Assembly (NCBI GenBank): GCA_029204225.1
Contig: CM055092.1
Coordinates: 24,749,207-24,813,206 of the forward strand
Direction: 5' to 3'
From: Diphasiastrum complanatum
Taxonomy: Eukaryota > Streptophyta > Lycopodiopsida > Lycopodiales > Lycopodiaceae
DNA: 64,000 nucleotides
Positions 1-10,856 of the stretch are shown here, one piece after another (the stretch's first letter is position 1; every line of letters starts with the position of its first letter). Under the pieces are notes generated by a model. That model ran no database searches, had not been told where the DNA came from, and saw only the letters and a program-made list of their open reading frames with translations. The translations under genes and the position numbers were made by a program.

Positions 1-475
1 AATAGCATTATACAGTCCATAATACATCAGCCTATCACTTTTGGAAAGCACCTAAGATCATACACAATAGCTTGAAGACAATACACACAACAATGCTCTC
101 AATGGAGGAAGAAACAATGACAATGATCTATTGATCTCAATGAAGCATACAAAAGGTTTCTCCAACCTGTTCTCCACGACTTCCCTACTATTTATGGATG
201 AGGAAGATGACTCTCTCTCCTCTCTCTAGAAGGTACTTGACCCTAGATATTCCCTATATAGGAAAAATAGCTAAAAATGGCTTATATGACCAAAATACAT
301 CAAAATGGTCTCATTTTGAAGGGTATGAAGTTTGACACTTCATCATACTGAAAAAATACAGTAAATAAAAACATTGTGGCCTGGTTCACACGTGTGAAAC
401 TCCAGAACCAAAACTATTTACAATTTTAGCCAATTTAGGCCTCAAACTAGCTAGGAAATGTTGACAATTTTCACA
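1..475 (-). repeat. Copia 3' LTR (partial, cut by window edge)
   Basis: The minus-strand sequence starts TGTGAAAATTGTC at 475, directly after a purine tract, and is collinear with the first 475 bases of the LTR at 16128-16783; I saw no difference by eye. By that comparison about 180 bases of this LTR lie outside the window. The last 30 codons of the pol frame run into the LTR. Confidence 0.92.
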
Positions 476-3400
476 CTCCCTCTTCACATTGGATGCTAGT
501 TTCAACATAGTCTTTGAGCACATTCCAAGATTAGATCTATGCATTAAATATAGGTCCTTTCCCAATGGTTTGGTGAAGATATCAGTCACACACTCCTTTG
601 AAGAGACATGTTGAAGCTCCACCTCTTTGGCAATGACTTGATCTCTCACAAAATGGTGAGCAATCTCAATGTGCTTGCTCCTTGCATGAAAAACAGGATT
701 GCTTGCCAAGCTTTGGGCTGAAAGGTTATCACAAAGTATGATTGGAGTCTTCTCTGGTTCCAGCAAGTGAAGATCCAATAACATCCTCTTGATCCAAAGA
801 ATCTCCTTGGTGCATGTTGTTAATGCCTTGTACTCGGCTTCGGTGGAAGATAGAGAGATAGTTGGTTGCTTCTTTGATAGCCATGAGACCACTCCATCTC
901 CAAGATAGATTGCAAAGGCACTTGTTGACTTCCTATCCATTTGATCACCTGCAAAATCTGAATCTGAAAATCCACAAAGGTTAGGTGTAGTACCTCCATA
1001 CAAGATGCCAAAATCTCTAGATCCCGAGATGTATCTAAGTACTCTCTTTCCTAGCTTCCAATGAGCCTCACTAGGATCTTGCATAAATTGACTTAGTTTA
1101 CCAACCACAAAGCTTAGATCAGGTCTTGTGATGGTTAACCATATAAGAGATCCTATTAGCTTTCTATAGAGAGTAATGTCCTTGAAGGATCTTTCATTAC
1201 TTCTTGTAGTTAGCTTTACATTTGATTCCATAGGAGTAGAAACAACTTTACAATCTTCCATATGAAACCTTTTTAGAATAGAGTTAACATACTTTTCTTG
1301 ACATATGAATGTAGATTTAGAAGTTCTAATAATCTCTATTCCTAAGATATAATGAAGTTTACCAAGATCTTGAATTTCAAACTCTCTTTTGAGTGCCATC
1401 TTGATTTCATCTATATCTAGATTGTTACCACCACTTAAGATAATGTCATCAACATAGATCAAAAGTAAAGTGATATCATTTTCATTCAATCTAAAGTAGA
1501 GAGAATAATCATACTCACTCATAACAAAGTTTTGAGAAAGTAAGAAGGAATTGAGCTTAGCATACCAACTCCTTGGTGCTTGCTTTAGCCCATACAAACT
1601 CTTTTGGAGATAGCACACATGATTAGGCTCATCATGTGAAACATAGCCCTCGGGTTGCTCCATGTAAATATCTTCTTCAAGATCACCATTCAAGAAGGCA
1701 TTAGTAACATCCATTTGCCACATATCCCAATCATAAAGAGTTGCAAGAGAGATTAGGATTCGAATAGTTACCATCTTTGCCACGGGTGCAAAGGTCTCAT
1801 CATAGTCAATACCATATTCTTGAGCATACCCCTTTGCCACCAACCTTGCCTTGTACTTGTTGATTGATCCATCTTGATTTGTCTTGATCTTGAAGATCCA
1901 CTTACAACCAATTGCCTTCTTGTCCTTTGGAAGCTTTACCAACCTCCATGTGTTGCTTTTGATGAGTGCTTGATGCTCATGATCCATGGCTTGGATCCAT
2001 TCCTTCTTTTGAATTGCTTCACCTACACAAGTTGGTTCATCAAAAGAGGTAAGAAAAGCAAAGTTAGAGTTGTCCACCACTTGCTTTCCTTTTTCATCAT
2101 AGGTTAGCCTTGATGGCTTAGCCCTTTGCCTTTGAGTCTTCCTTGAAGTTTGCTTTGGAGTGGCATCTCCATCTTCATCCAAGACATCTTGCACATCATG
2201 ATGATTAGTAGGCACATCAACATCAACATCAACAACATTGGAAACATTCTCTTCATGAAAGATGACATCCCTACTTATGACAACTTTCTTTGTAGAAGGA
2301 ATGTACACTTTGTAAGCCTTGCTTACTTCACTATAGCCAACAAACACACCCTTCTTTGATGAAGGATCTTCTTTAGTTCTATCATCAAGTGTGATATTGA
2401 CAAAACATGTACATCCAAAGATCCTACAATGCTTGACACTCGGCCTTCTACCATAAAGAACCTCATGAGGAGTTTTACCATCCAAGGAAGCACTTGTCCA
2501 TCTATTACATAGATAGTTAGCACATGCTAAAGCTTCCCCCCAAAAAGACTTAGCAAGATTAGCATGTAGTCTCATTGCCTTGGCACATTCACAAAGGGTT
2601 CTATTCTTCCTCTCGGCCACTCCATTCTGTTGTGGAGTCCTAGGACTAGACATCTCCCTCTTAATCCCATGTGCTATACAAAAGTCTTTGAACCTATTTG
2701 AGGTGTATTCCCCTCCATTATCAGATCTTAAGCATTTGATCTTTGTATTGAATTGGTTTTCCATTTCATTCTTGAACTTGACAAATGCAGCAAACACTTC
2801 ATCCTTACTTTTAAGAAGATAGATCCAAGTATACCTACTAAAGTCATCAATGAAAGTTGCATACATCTTTGCCCCACCATTGCTAGTTGTACTAGAAGAA
2901 TGAATATCAGAATGCACAAGTTGAAAAGCTTCTTTAGATCTAGAAGTAGATCTAGAATAAGCAAGTCTATGAGATTTGGACAAGGCACAATGTTCACAAA
3001 CACTATTGTTTGCAACAAGACTTTTAGGGAGACCAAGAACAAGCTCTTTCTTTGCCATTACCTCCAAAGATTTGAAGTTGGGATGGCCCAACCTCTTGTG
3101 CCAAACTTCTTGGTTTGTCAATTGCTCCCTAGCCATACATCCTTCATGATTAGAGATCACACATGCATCAAGCTTGAAAAGTTTACCATGCCTCCTACCT
3201 TGAGCAATCAAGGATCCACATTTACTTATCAAACATGCATCTCCAATGAACTCCACATCAAGTCCTTTGTCAATCATTTGACTTACACTAAGCAAATTCT
3301 TAGTGATTGAAGGAATGTACAAAACATTTTCAAGATTTGCTTTCCTATTTGTTGAAAGGGAAATAGGAATAGTGCCTATGCCTTTGATGTCACATTGACC

Positions 3401-3550
3401 ATCATTTGCAGTGTAGATGATGTTACCTTCTCCCTCATAAGACAATAAGGATGTAAAGTATTCCTTATGTCTTGTCATGTGAGATGAGGCTCCACTATCA
3501 ATCCACCAAGGATCATTATCATCTATGTTGGCTAACAAACTTGAAGTCAT
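386..3550 (-). CDS. Copia pol polyprotein (protease, integrase, RT, RNase H)
   Basis: The uninterrupted 1054-residue frame carries all copia enzymatic domains. The protease site is D18-S19-G20. The integrase zinc finger spans roughly residues 151-188 (WHKRLGHPNF ... CEHC), and the catalytic core has D215, D277 and E313, a DD35E spacing. The reverse transcriptase has YVDD at about 699-702 and the TFAPV and KARLVAKGYAQ blocks. RNase H follows near 850-930 (GFSDSDFAGD, SLSSTEAEY). The product would cleave the polyprotein, copy the RNA and insert the cDNA. The frame begins at the first ATG after gag and is in the same frame as gag, separated by one TAA and three codons. No internal stop or frameshift is present, which suggests recent activity of this family, but this copy lacks its 5' LTR. 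The frame ends inside the 3' LTR. Confidence 0.95.
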   Translation of the reverse strand: MTSSLLANIDDNDPWWIDSGASSHMTRHKEYFTSLLSYEGEGNIIYTANDGQCDIKGIGTIPISLSTNRKANLENVLYIPSITKNLLSVSQMIDKGLDVEFIGDACLISKCGSLIAQGRRHGKLFKLDACVISNHEGCMAREQLTNQEVWHKRLGHPNFKSLEVMAKKELVLGLPKSLVANNSVCEHCALSKSHRLAYSRSTSRSKEAFQLVHSDIHSSSTTSNGGAKMYATFIDDFSRYTWIYLLKSKDEVFAAFVKFKNEMENQFNTKIKCLRSDNGGEYTSNRFKDFCIAHGIKREMSSPRTPQQNGVAERKNRTLCECAKAMRLHANLAKSFWGEALACANYLCNRWTSASLDGKTPHEVLYGRRPSVKHCRIFGCTCFVNITLDDRTKEDPSSKKGVFVGYSEVSKAYKVYIPSTKKVVISRDVIFHEENVSNVVDVDVDVPTNHHDVQDVLDEDGDATPKQTSRKTQRQRAKPSRLTYDEKGKQVVDNSNFAFLTSFDEPTCVGEAIQKKEWIQAMDHEHQALIKSNTWRLVKLPKDKKAIGCKWIFKIKTNQDGSINKYKARLVAKGYAQEYGIDYDETFAPVAKMVTIRILISLATLYDWDMWQMDVTNAFLNGDLEEDIYMEQPEGYVSHDEPNHVCYLQKSLYGLKQAPRSWYAKLNSFLLSQNFVMSEYDYSLYFRLNENDITLLLIYVDDIILSGGNNLDIDEIKMALKREFEIQDLGKLHYILGIEIIRTSKSTFICQEKYVNSILKRFHMEDCKVVSTPMESNVKLTTRSNERSFKDITLYRKLIGSLIWLTITRPDLSFVVGKLSQFMQDPSEAHWKLGKRVLRYISGSRDFGILYGGTTPNLCGFSDSDFAGDQMDRKSTSAFAIYLGDGVVSWLSKKQPTISLSSTEAEYKALTTCTKEILWIKRMLLDLHLLEPEKTPIILCDNLSAQSLASNPVFHARSKHIEIAHHFVRDQVIAKEVELQHVSSKECVTDIFTKPLGKDLYLMHRSNLGMCSKTMLKLASNVKRECENCQHFLASLRPKLAKIVNSFGSGVSHV
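476..485 (-). other. Copia polypurine tract
   Basis: The minus-strand sequence GAAGAGGGAG lies immediately before the LTR start TGTGAAAA, the expected place for plus-strand DNA priming in an LTR retrotransposon. Confidence 0.8.
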
Positions 3551-3559
3551 AACAAGTGA

Positions 3560-4423
3560 TTAACATGTGTTATGTTCTTCCTCATCTATTGTAATATTTC
3601 CTTGCCTCTCTCCTTGCTCTCTTTTCTTCTTATAACATTCATTTGCAAAATGACCTTTTATCCCACAATAAAAGCACTTGAACTTTGACTTATTGTTCTT
3701 AGTAGAAGAGGAAGAGGAAGAGTGATCATCATGATCAAAGTTACCACCTTTGGACCATTTCCCTTTCCCTTTACCTTTGCCCTTGAATTTGTCTTTTGTG
3801 AAGAAAGCCTCTTCACCTCCACCTTGCAAGGATGCACCATCAAGCTTTGATTGCAACCTATGTTCTTCAGCCAATAAGATTTCTTGCAAGTCAACCACAC
3901 TTGGCAAGACTCTTTGAATGGCAAAACTTTGCACAAGGTTAGCATGTTCATTTAGCAAACCATTCAACATAACTTGGACTATTTCACCATCTTTTATGTT
4001 CTCATCAATGCATGCTAAATCATCACTTAGGGACTTAACTCTCAAGATAAATGCATGAGCACTTTCACCCTCTCTTTGCCTACTAGAAAATATTTGTCTC
4101 CTTAGGGTCAATACCCTAGATGTGGACTTTGATTCAAAGAGCTTCTTTAAGGCATTCCATGCCTCACTTGCACTTTGACACTTTCCAACTTCCTTGAGAA
4201 GTTCATTTGTAACATTCATTTTAATGATATGAAGAGCCCTTTTGGCCTTCTTATCAAACCTTTGTTGCTCTTGAAGTGTGAGAGGTCTCTCTTCAATTTC
4301 TGCAACTATGTCCATGAGTTCATTCAACTCAAGTAAGGACTCCATCCTCACTTTCCAAGTAGAGTAGTTTGATGAACTCAACCTTTCACTAGACTCTAGC
4401 ATGATCCCACCATTGGAAGCCAT
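3560..4423 (-). CDS. Copia gag (nucleocapsid/capsid) protein
   Basis: The 287-residue frame begins with an ATG (MASNGGIML...) and ends at TAA. The N-terminal two thirds match the copia gag pattern: a short element-specific leader, then residues around 80-190 with the run ALKKLFESKSTSRVLTLRRQ typical of UBN2-type capsid domains. A Lys/Gly-rich stretch precedes a CCHC zinc knuckle (CFYCGIKGHFANEC) near residues 250-263, which binds the element RNA. The stop is followed in the same frame by three codons and then the pol ATG. In most plant copia elements gag and pol form one frame, so the TAA at 3560-3562 is either a mutation or a point of controlled read-through; its context does not resemble the well-known tobacco mosaic virus type. 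Confidence 0.93.
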   Translation of the reverse strand: MASNGGIMLESSERLSSSNYSTWKVRMESLLELNELMDIVAEIEERPLTLQEQQRFDKKAKRALHIIKMNVTNELLKEVGKCQSASEAWNALKKLFESKSTSRVLTLRRQIFSSRQREGESAHAFILRVKSLSDDLACIDENIKDGEIVQVMLNGLLNEHANLVQSFAIQRVLPSVVDLQEILLAEEHRLQSKLDGASLQGGGEEAFFTKDKFKGKGKGKGKWSKGGNFDHDDHSSSSSSTKNNKSKFKCFYCGIKGHFANECYKKKREQGERQGNITIDEEEHNTC

Positions 4424-5106
4424 GATTCTAATGTTTCTTCAACTTTTAGGTTTTGTCCTAAAGCACTTAGCACTCACTTTTCTCTCAACAAATGATAGAT
4501 AAAGAGATCTATGAAGATTTAGGACCCTAAAACACTTCTATCTTGAACCTAGATGGTTTCCAAGCATAGAAAGGAAGATTGAAACACATGCAACACTTTG
4601 CACACACTAAGAATGGATTACAAAATCAAACCAACCTGAACACACTCTTGCTTAAGCTCTCAAACTTTCCAGCAAGTGACCAAATCAAGTTATGGTGTGA
4701 AGAGTTACTTGCATTCTTAGAAAATACCCAAAACTAGGATGCCAAGATTACCTAGTAATGAACAAACTTGATCAACATATGATCAACACACTAAGATATT
4801 GATTCAACCTGTAAAACCACATGTAAACCACACTTCTAAAAGTTTATAAACTCCAGCAAGTGATAAATACAAGATTTAGAGGTGAATGAATGAGCACACT
4901 TAGTGAATCACAAGACTAGCTTCACTATCTTGTCAAATCTTGGTGTTTAGATGTAGATCTAAGATCACTTCACATGAGAATGTTCCTCAACCTGTTAAGA
5001 ACCTGAAAACACACTTGCATAATGGTTAACACCTTCCAGCAAATGCTCCAATCAAATTACATAAGGAGAGTTACTTACATGCTCAACAAAGTACACCAAA
5101 GTTTAT
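4424..5106 (-). repeat. Copia 5' leader with three degenerate ~180-bp repeats
   Basis: The untranslated region between the truncated 5' end and gag contains three loose repeats: CAACCTG followed by an A/C-rich stretch and then CCAGCAA(G/A)TG, with the latter at about 4669, 4854 and 5036 (spacing 185 and 182). Two of the units also share AGTTACTTGCAT-like ends. At about 5106 the sequence changes to repeat A within a short shared word (CTGTAATGCC). Confidence 0.65.
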
Positions 5107-7143
5107 GCCAAACTCTCTGTAATGCCAAGCTGTACTCCCAAATGAGCAGACCATGAAGTCCTCGCCATCAGTGTCCCCTACAGTAGTAGATCACTAGCAA
5201 AACACCCATCATAGTTTTTGCCCTCCAATCACACCTCGTGTGATCTCCATCGGCTCTCCAACCTAGAGCTAGCTCTCAAAGCTTCACACTTTGTCCATTT
5301 GCGTTTGCAGTGTTTTGATTCCATCATGAATCCCACCTGTAATTCATGTCCATGCCAATGACTCAAGTTCAGTATGAAATAGTTGCCCCCTGATGATCAT
5401 CCCATGTCATCCTGTAGTGTTATCCCTACCAAGTATTTCAATGCCATCTCTGATGACAAAGATTTGGGCATCTACCCTGTAGTGCCCACCTGTATTCGCC
5501 CAAGCTAGCTCCAAGATGCTCCTGTGAATGGTTCCAAACCACTCCCTTAGAATACACTGAGATGTGAACTCCAAAGCCACCATCAAGTCCCTCACATGAC
5601 GGTGCATGCCAATATCCGTCCAAGTGGACCAGTGAGATCTTCCATGGCCCAAACCAAATGATCTACAACCTGTCATTCCTAGAATCTGCATCCATGATGC
5701 AACAGTGATATGGCAAATTGACTTGACTTACCCAAACTGGCAGTTGATCTGTATCTCTACTATGACAAACCTGATACACTGCTCCACAGCTACAATGACT
5801 TGATCAGAATTGACTTACCGACTGTAAAACCACAAAATCATCAGACTCACCACTCACCAAGAGCATCCAAAGTGTGATTATTGACCCGTTCTTCATCCTC
5901 TGCATGTCCCACACGTAGCTCGCCCAATGCAATTCCGCTATCTTGCCCAATGGCTAGCAACTGGCACCACCTCGCACTTCCATCACCCGTGATCGCCAAT
6001 ATGTGTGTACCTTCAAGTTAGCCAATATGTGTGTACCTTCAAGGACCCCACAACAAAATGGAGTGGCTGAAAGGAAGAATAAGACTTTAGGTGAAAGTGC
6101 TTAAGCTATGATGTTAAGTGCTAATCTTGAAAAACCATTTTGGGATCAAGCTTTGTTGTGTGCCAATTTCTTGTGCAATAGGTGGCCGAGTGCTCTTTTG
6201 GATGGAAGGACACCTTTTGTGATGCTATTTAAGAGGAGGCCGAGTGTCAACTTTCTAAGAACCTTTGGATGCATATGCTATGTCAACATTACTCTTGATG
6301 ATAGGACCAAGGAGGATCCATTTCCAAGCAGAGGTATTTTTGTTGGATATAGTGAGGTGACTAAAGCCTACAAGGTTTACATTCCTTCTACTAACAAGGT
6401 GATTGTTGGTAGAGATGTCATTTTTTATGAGGGGAACATTGCAAAAGTTTTTTCAAATATGATTGATGGAAGTGTGGATGGAACTAACATTCTTGATGTT
6501 GATGAAAATGATCATATTTGTTATGGTGATGTTGATGGACCTTCATCAAGCCAGAAGCCAAGGAGAACATCAAGAGAAAGACAAGTACCTTCCAAGCTCA
6601 CATATGATCAAAAGGGTAAGCAAGTAGTTTCTGGAAATTATGTTGCCTCTTTGGATGAGCCTACAGATGTAGATCAAGCAAGGAAAGAAGAGGAGTGGAT
6701 CCAAGCAATGGATCTTGAGTATCAAACTCTTATGAAGAGTGAAAGATCTTTTGGAGGATCTTCTTGTGTACATGGAGTTATGCAAGTGGATGGATGTTAT
6801 CTTGCTGTAAAATCAAGTATTGGATCTAGAAGACAAATTTTGTTCAATGACCTTAATGGTCAAGTTGAAGATCAAGAGGTTGATCTCAAAGCGCTTCAAC
6901 TAGTCAAAAGGGAAGTTGGAAATTTGGAACTAGTCAAGAGCATCAAAGGAGAGGTAATTGGCAAAGGTGTTATGGATATGATTTTACAGCATATTGAAGA
7001 CTCGAGTAAGCTCAAAGGAGTATCAAGGAAGTGTTTTTCGAGTTTACTTTACTTTTTCTATCTCATGTTTGAGCAATTTCACGTGGATGTGTGCAAATTG
7101 TGAAGATATGGTAAAACTAGCTACATTGGTGTGTGTGGCTCGG
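5107..7143 (+). repeat. Chimeric repeat A, copy a
   Basis: This is one of several copies of a compound repeat (others at 14563-16127, 17345-20880 inverted, 38197-41056, 61831-64000, plus shorter pieces). In this orientation the unit consists of about 0.9 kb of non-coding sequence, then the copia integrase-derived pseudogene, then a junction into exon 3 of the AP2-like gene. Only the right-hand half of the unit is present here. Between 5107 and 6035 I recognise no gene; the short frames there are not conserved between copies as proteins. Confidence 0.75.
6041..7103 (+). pseudogene. Copia integrase C-terminal fragment fused to unidentified reading frame
   Basis: Translation from about 6041 begins abruptly at TPQQNGVAERKN, the end of the copia integrase core, and has an in-frame TAA (6102-6104) just before the 331-residue open frame at 6108. 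Residues 1-210 of that frame follow the integrase C-terminal region of the copia at 386-3550 (NITLDDRTKEDP, GYSEV, AYKVYIPST, LTYDQKGKQVV, EEEWIQAMDLEYQTLMKS). Where reverse transcriptase should follow, the frame continues for about 120 residues with no recognisable copia sequence (begins ERSFGGSSCVHG; contains QLVKREVGNLELVKS). No catalytic part remains, so no retrotransposon activity is expected. The same TAA occurs in the other copies examined. Confidence 0.8.
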
Positions 7144-8329
7144 GAATTATGATAGGTCAGCACTAGAAACTTAACTTCCGATTAGAAAACTATGAGTCTG
7201 AAATGCCACTAGTATGGTTAGAGTACAGAGTGTCGTCTGCATTTAAAGTCAATTTTAATATATATAGTGGGTTATACAGCTAGGTCACATTATAAAGCGC
7301 ATTGCTCTCCAAATGTTTGAAGAAGGGTCTTTTGATTTTAACGCGTGTGAGAAACAAAATGTGATAATTTGTAGTTCCCTGGTCTGCAGTAGGAGAAATA
7401 CGATGAAGATGACTTTTTTCATATAGTTCGGTACATGAGTTGGAAAAACTCTTCTTTGAGTTTTGTAAAAGCTGCAATTCTTCATGAACATTCACCTGAA
7501 AAGAAGACTAGTGGTCATGGTAGAAAAAGGTTGGAAATTTCAAGGCACATATATGTTATTATGCAGTGGTGACAAATAATCAAAATTTCCTTCTGCCTTG
7601 TTTCGAGTAAAAATGATAATTTGCAATGGTTCAGTGGCTTCTAAAAATGTTCTTGATTCTCATTTTCTGCAGACAGCTTTTGCTTCCGAGATCCAATCAG
7701 AGTAAATCTTCAGGTCATGCGAAGCGAATCGTGTTTACTAAAGGTAGTGTTGATACGTGCAGTGTTGTGGATTTCATCTCAAGATTTATAGAAAGCAAGA
7801 TGTCATAAATAGTTGCTCAAATCTAATCATGTATGTTTATTTGAGCTAAATTTCTAGTTGTTTGTTTCCAATAAAGAGCAAATTGTTTCCACATGCTTAA
7901 CAATGTGTTGAAAACTCATATGTTCTTTTAGCAACACCCAACAAAGCAGCAATAGTACAAGAAGAATGCAGAGTCGCTTATAGGGACCTATTTGGACTAG
8001 TACATGATGTTGAGAAAGATGTTCCAACAACCAAAAAAATCAAGTTCACCTTTCTACACGAGCGTGCAAATATTCCCTTGGACGAGTTGGAGATGGTGAG
8101 AATTTTAAAAATCCCTTCTAGCCTAAAAGTATTGATGCTTAAGATATTAGCCACTTCAATCCATGCTCTTTAAACTGTAATCATGTTTCTAGGCCATATA
8201 TGTCTAGTCAACTCACTTTATTATTATCCAAGAAGGATTGAATATGATTGCTTTCAAATGAAAATGTTGCAGGAAAAGAAAGCTATACTTCATGCTAGTT
8301 CTCAACATCAATATGGTCTAAAGCACTAG
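7144..8329 (+). pseudogene. AP2-domain gene copy, type I, exons 3-7 (inactivated)
   Basis: Exons are assigned by comparison with the minus-strand copies at 10857-12529 and 58040-59933: exon 3 from 7144, exon 4 at 7390-7529, exon 5 at 7673-7743, exon 6 at 7932-8095 and exon 7 at 8273-8329, ending in TAG. Exon 3 has an internal deletion of about 18 bases and lost its AG acceptor. Exon 4 begins with TAG where other copies have TGG, an immediate stop. Exons 5-7 remain open (NKAAIVQEEC ... DLFG; then HASSQHQYGLKH). Exons 1 and 2 are absent because repeat A is joined directly upstream. An open stretch near 8502-8555 (starting VIVRNG) may be 3' UTR or an alternative last exon. Confidence 0.75.
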
Positions 8330-8630
8330 GAACTTACATTCAATAGACTATACAAAACATTATTTGTTTAAATTGAATGTACTACATGCCTGCTTTGCAA
8401 ATGTTGAATTTTTTCTAGAAGCTTGTCAAATCATACCTTGTCATCAAATGCTCATAGCTCTTCAAATAGTTATGTTTGTGTTATTTTGCTTCGATTCTAG
8501 GTAATTGTGAGAAATGGTATTGAGCATGGTGATTCCATTAGGTTCAAGGAGTAATATTTAGCACTTAGCAGACATGACTCCTATTGTGCATGTATGCTAA
8601 CAAATTAGTCTAAGAAACTCCAAATTATTT

Positions 8631-8634
<4 letters not shown>
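8330..8634 (+). other. 3' flank of the AP2-like copy
   Basis: Apart from the short conserved open stretch at 8502-8555, nothing recognisable is seen. The segment is present downstream of the other type I copies. Confidence 0.5.
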
Positions 8635-8673
<39 letters not shown>

Positions 8674-8815
8674 ACATAATGAGCCAAGTAAAGTTATAAG
8701 CTAACATCTTAGATACCTTTGATTCACTTGATACACACACACACACATACACTAATAAATATATAAATATATATAAACACAGAAAAGTGCACACACACAC
8801 ACACACACACACACA
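8635..8815 (+). repeat. (GA)n and (CA)n microsatellites
   Basis: A GA tract at 8635-8670 is followed by two CA tracts (about 8733-8746 and 8790-8814). The same order recurs, inverted, at 28088-28282 and 57596-57762 with different tract lengths. Confidence 0.95.
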
Positions 8816-10712
8816 TTCAATTGTACTTCCAAGGATTGAATCTTGAAAGGAAAGAGCTAAATGCTACTTAAAAATTCCAACCCTATGTAGTGTTGTGTTT
8901 TTTTTTCTATCTTTTTGGTAGTGTCGCTCTATTTTTTGTTCTTGGTGGTGCAATTATCCTCCGAAGTGGTTCTTGAAGTTCTTGATCACCCGTCTAAGTC
9001 ATCAGAGATAGAGATTTATTCAAATCCATATTAGTAATCTAGCGAAAGTTGATTGGTGGTAGTTTTTGTGTTAATGCATTAGTCATAAAAAATGTATGGC
9101 ATAAGGCTTGGCATGATCGAAGATTGAATAGAAAAGATCATAAAGTTGGAGATTTGGTATTTATGATAAGATGAAATTGTTTACAGGGAAATTGAAGTTT
9201 ACAACATAAGTTCTTATCATGTCAGACATCTTGTTTTTAGGAGTGTTATTTTTGAAATGTTTAGATAGAGAGTGCTTTAATGCTCTATTTAATGACAGTC
9301 AGTTACAAAAGCATTGGCAGCCTAAACTTATATATAAATCAGCACCTTGTTTTTTTCTATCTATTTCATTCTTTACTTTGTTGTTTTCCAATAATTAATT
9401 CTCTATTTTCTCTGAATTACACAATAACCATACATACATATGTATGTATGTATAAAAAAAAAGCATAAAATAAAAAGTTCAAAATAGTTACATTCTGTAA
9501 AACAATTTAAAATTAAACATGAAGAGACTAGAAATTACCAGAATTGCTATTTTTAAATAAAATAGTCAAACCAATCTTTGCAAAGTTTACCATTGATTCA
9601 AAATAGTACAATCTGCTAAACTTGAGCTTTGCGAAGGTTAGTTCGCATCATACGTAAGTTTGCTGTGCAATGTCATTATGAACCATCGTCGACCTAGTTG
9701 ATAGACACAAAACATGAAAATTGACTCGAGAGAGGGTTAAAATCTTGTGAAGCATGATTATTTGTAGTCCTTATGCGGGGGTTGTTCTTTGGTGAAGGTT
9801 CAACCCTCATCGAAGCTCTAGTTACTTATTGACCCTTCAAGAAGATTTTGAGATCTTGTTCCATAGTACTCTGTATGTTTTGTAGTTTTTTTCCCATAAT
9901 TGCCAAAGAAGCAATCTGTCTAATATATAAGTTTGAAATTCGACTCATTTTGCACAAATGCTAGTGAAGTTCATACACGTACTTTTTATGAATTTTGCTT
10001 GAAACTAAAAACCAAAATTTATGCACTTCTTTTGTGGAGCAATGAACAGATTTTCCAGATCCAACCATCAAACAATTTCCAACATCTACACGTGATTTGG
10101 TGTTTTTAGGAAGAATAATAATGAAGTGGGACAATTTTTAGCCTGGTGGCATTCGATTCCAGTTTGCCACCAAAGTCCTAGAGGATTACATAATAATTGC
10201 CAAAAATTTCCAATTATTATAGAGTGACAATACTATTAACATCCATCAATGAACTAAAAACTAAACACTATCAATCTTCTCACTCACATTCATCCCCATC
10301 TCATGCTCACTCTCATCTATACTCTGTTTTTCTCTCTCTCTCACACAACGGAAAAAAGAAAGTCGATCTCTAATTTAGGAGCGAAACACATTTTTGTTCG
10401 TGCCAAACGTTTTTTTTTGGTCAAAAAAATTTGTGTGAATTATCCAGGCGTGGATAATCCATGCGGAATCCAGAATGAAAAACAACAAAGTAAAGAATGA
10501 AACATATAGAAAAAAACAAGGTGCTGATTTAGAAATAATTTTAGCCTACCGATGCTTTTGTAACTGACTATCATTAAATAGAGCATTAAAGCACTCTCTA
10601 TCTAAACATTTCAAAAAAAGCACTCCTAAAAACAAGATGTCTGACATGATAAGAACTTATGTTGTAAACTTCAATTTCCCTATAAACAACTTCATCTTAT
10701 CATAAATACCAT
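8816..10712 (+). repeat. Repeat family C (direct copy, then short inverted piece)
   Basis: The segment starts next to the microsatellites and matches other C units from the AGATAGAGATTTATTC word (about 9006) onward. It holds a decayed gypsy-type integrase C-terminal remnant near 9084-9180, an ACATACATATGTATGT palindrome near 9430-9450, and a hairpin-prone end near 10425-10475. From about 10476 to 10712 the same family continues in inverted orientation and stops inside intron 6 of the next AP2-like copy. No functional gene is seen. Confidence 0.7.
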
Positions 10713-10856
10713 ATCCCTTCTTGGATAATAATAAAGCGAGTTGACTAGACATATATGGCCTAGAAACATGATTACAGTTGAAAGAGCATGTATTGACGTG
10801 GCTAATATCTTAAGCATCAATACTTTTAGGCTAGAAGGGATTTTTAAAATTCTCAC

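Larger units (their letters stand above)
1..5106 (-). mobile_element. Ty1/copia LTR retrotransposon, 5'-truncated
   Basis: Read on the minus strand, the element has gag (4423-3560), pol (3550-386), a polypurine tract (485-476) and a 3' LTR beginning at 475 that runs off the left window edge. Domain order protease-integrase-RT-RNase H is diagnostic of copia. Upstream of gag an untranslated leader extends to about 5106, where the sequence switches abruptly to repeat A without any 5' LTR or primer-binding site. An LTR that looks identical to this one, followed by a primer site and leader, lies in the opposite orientation at 16128-16945 and could be the missing 5' end. Confidence 0.93.

Noticed and set aside
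2728-3310. Antisense frames inside the copia pol
   Set aside because: Shadow frames of a strongly conserved pol gene on the minus strand.
8502-8555. VIVRNGIEHGDSIRFKE as a definite eighth exon
   Set aside because: It is a coherent short frame in type I copies, but exon 7 already ends in a stop in most copies and phase does not join cleanly; left as possible 3' UTR.
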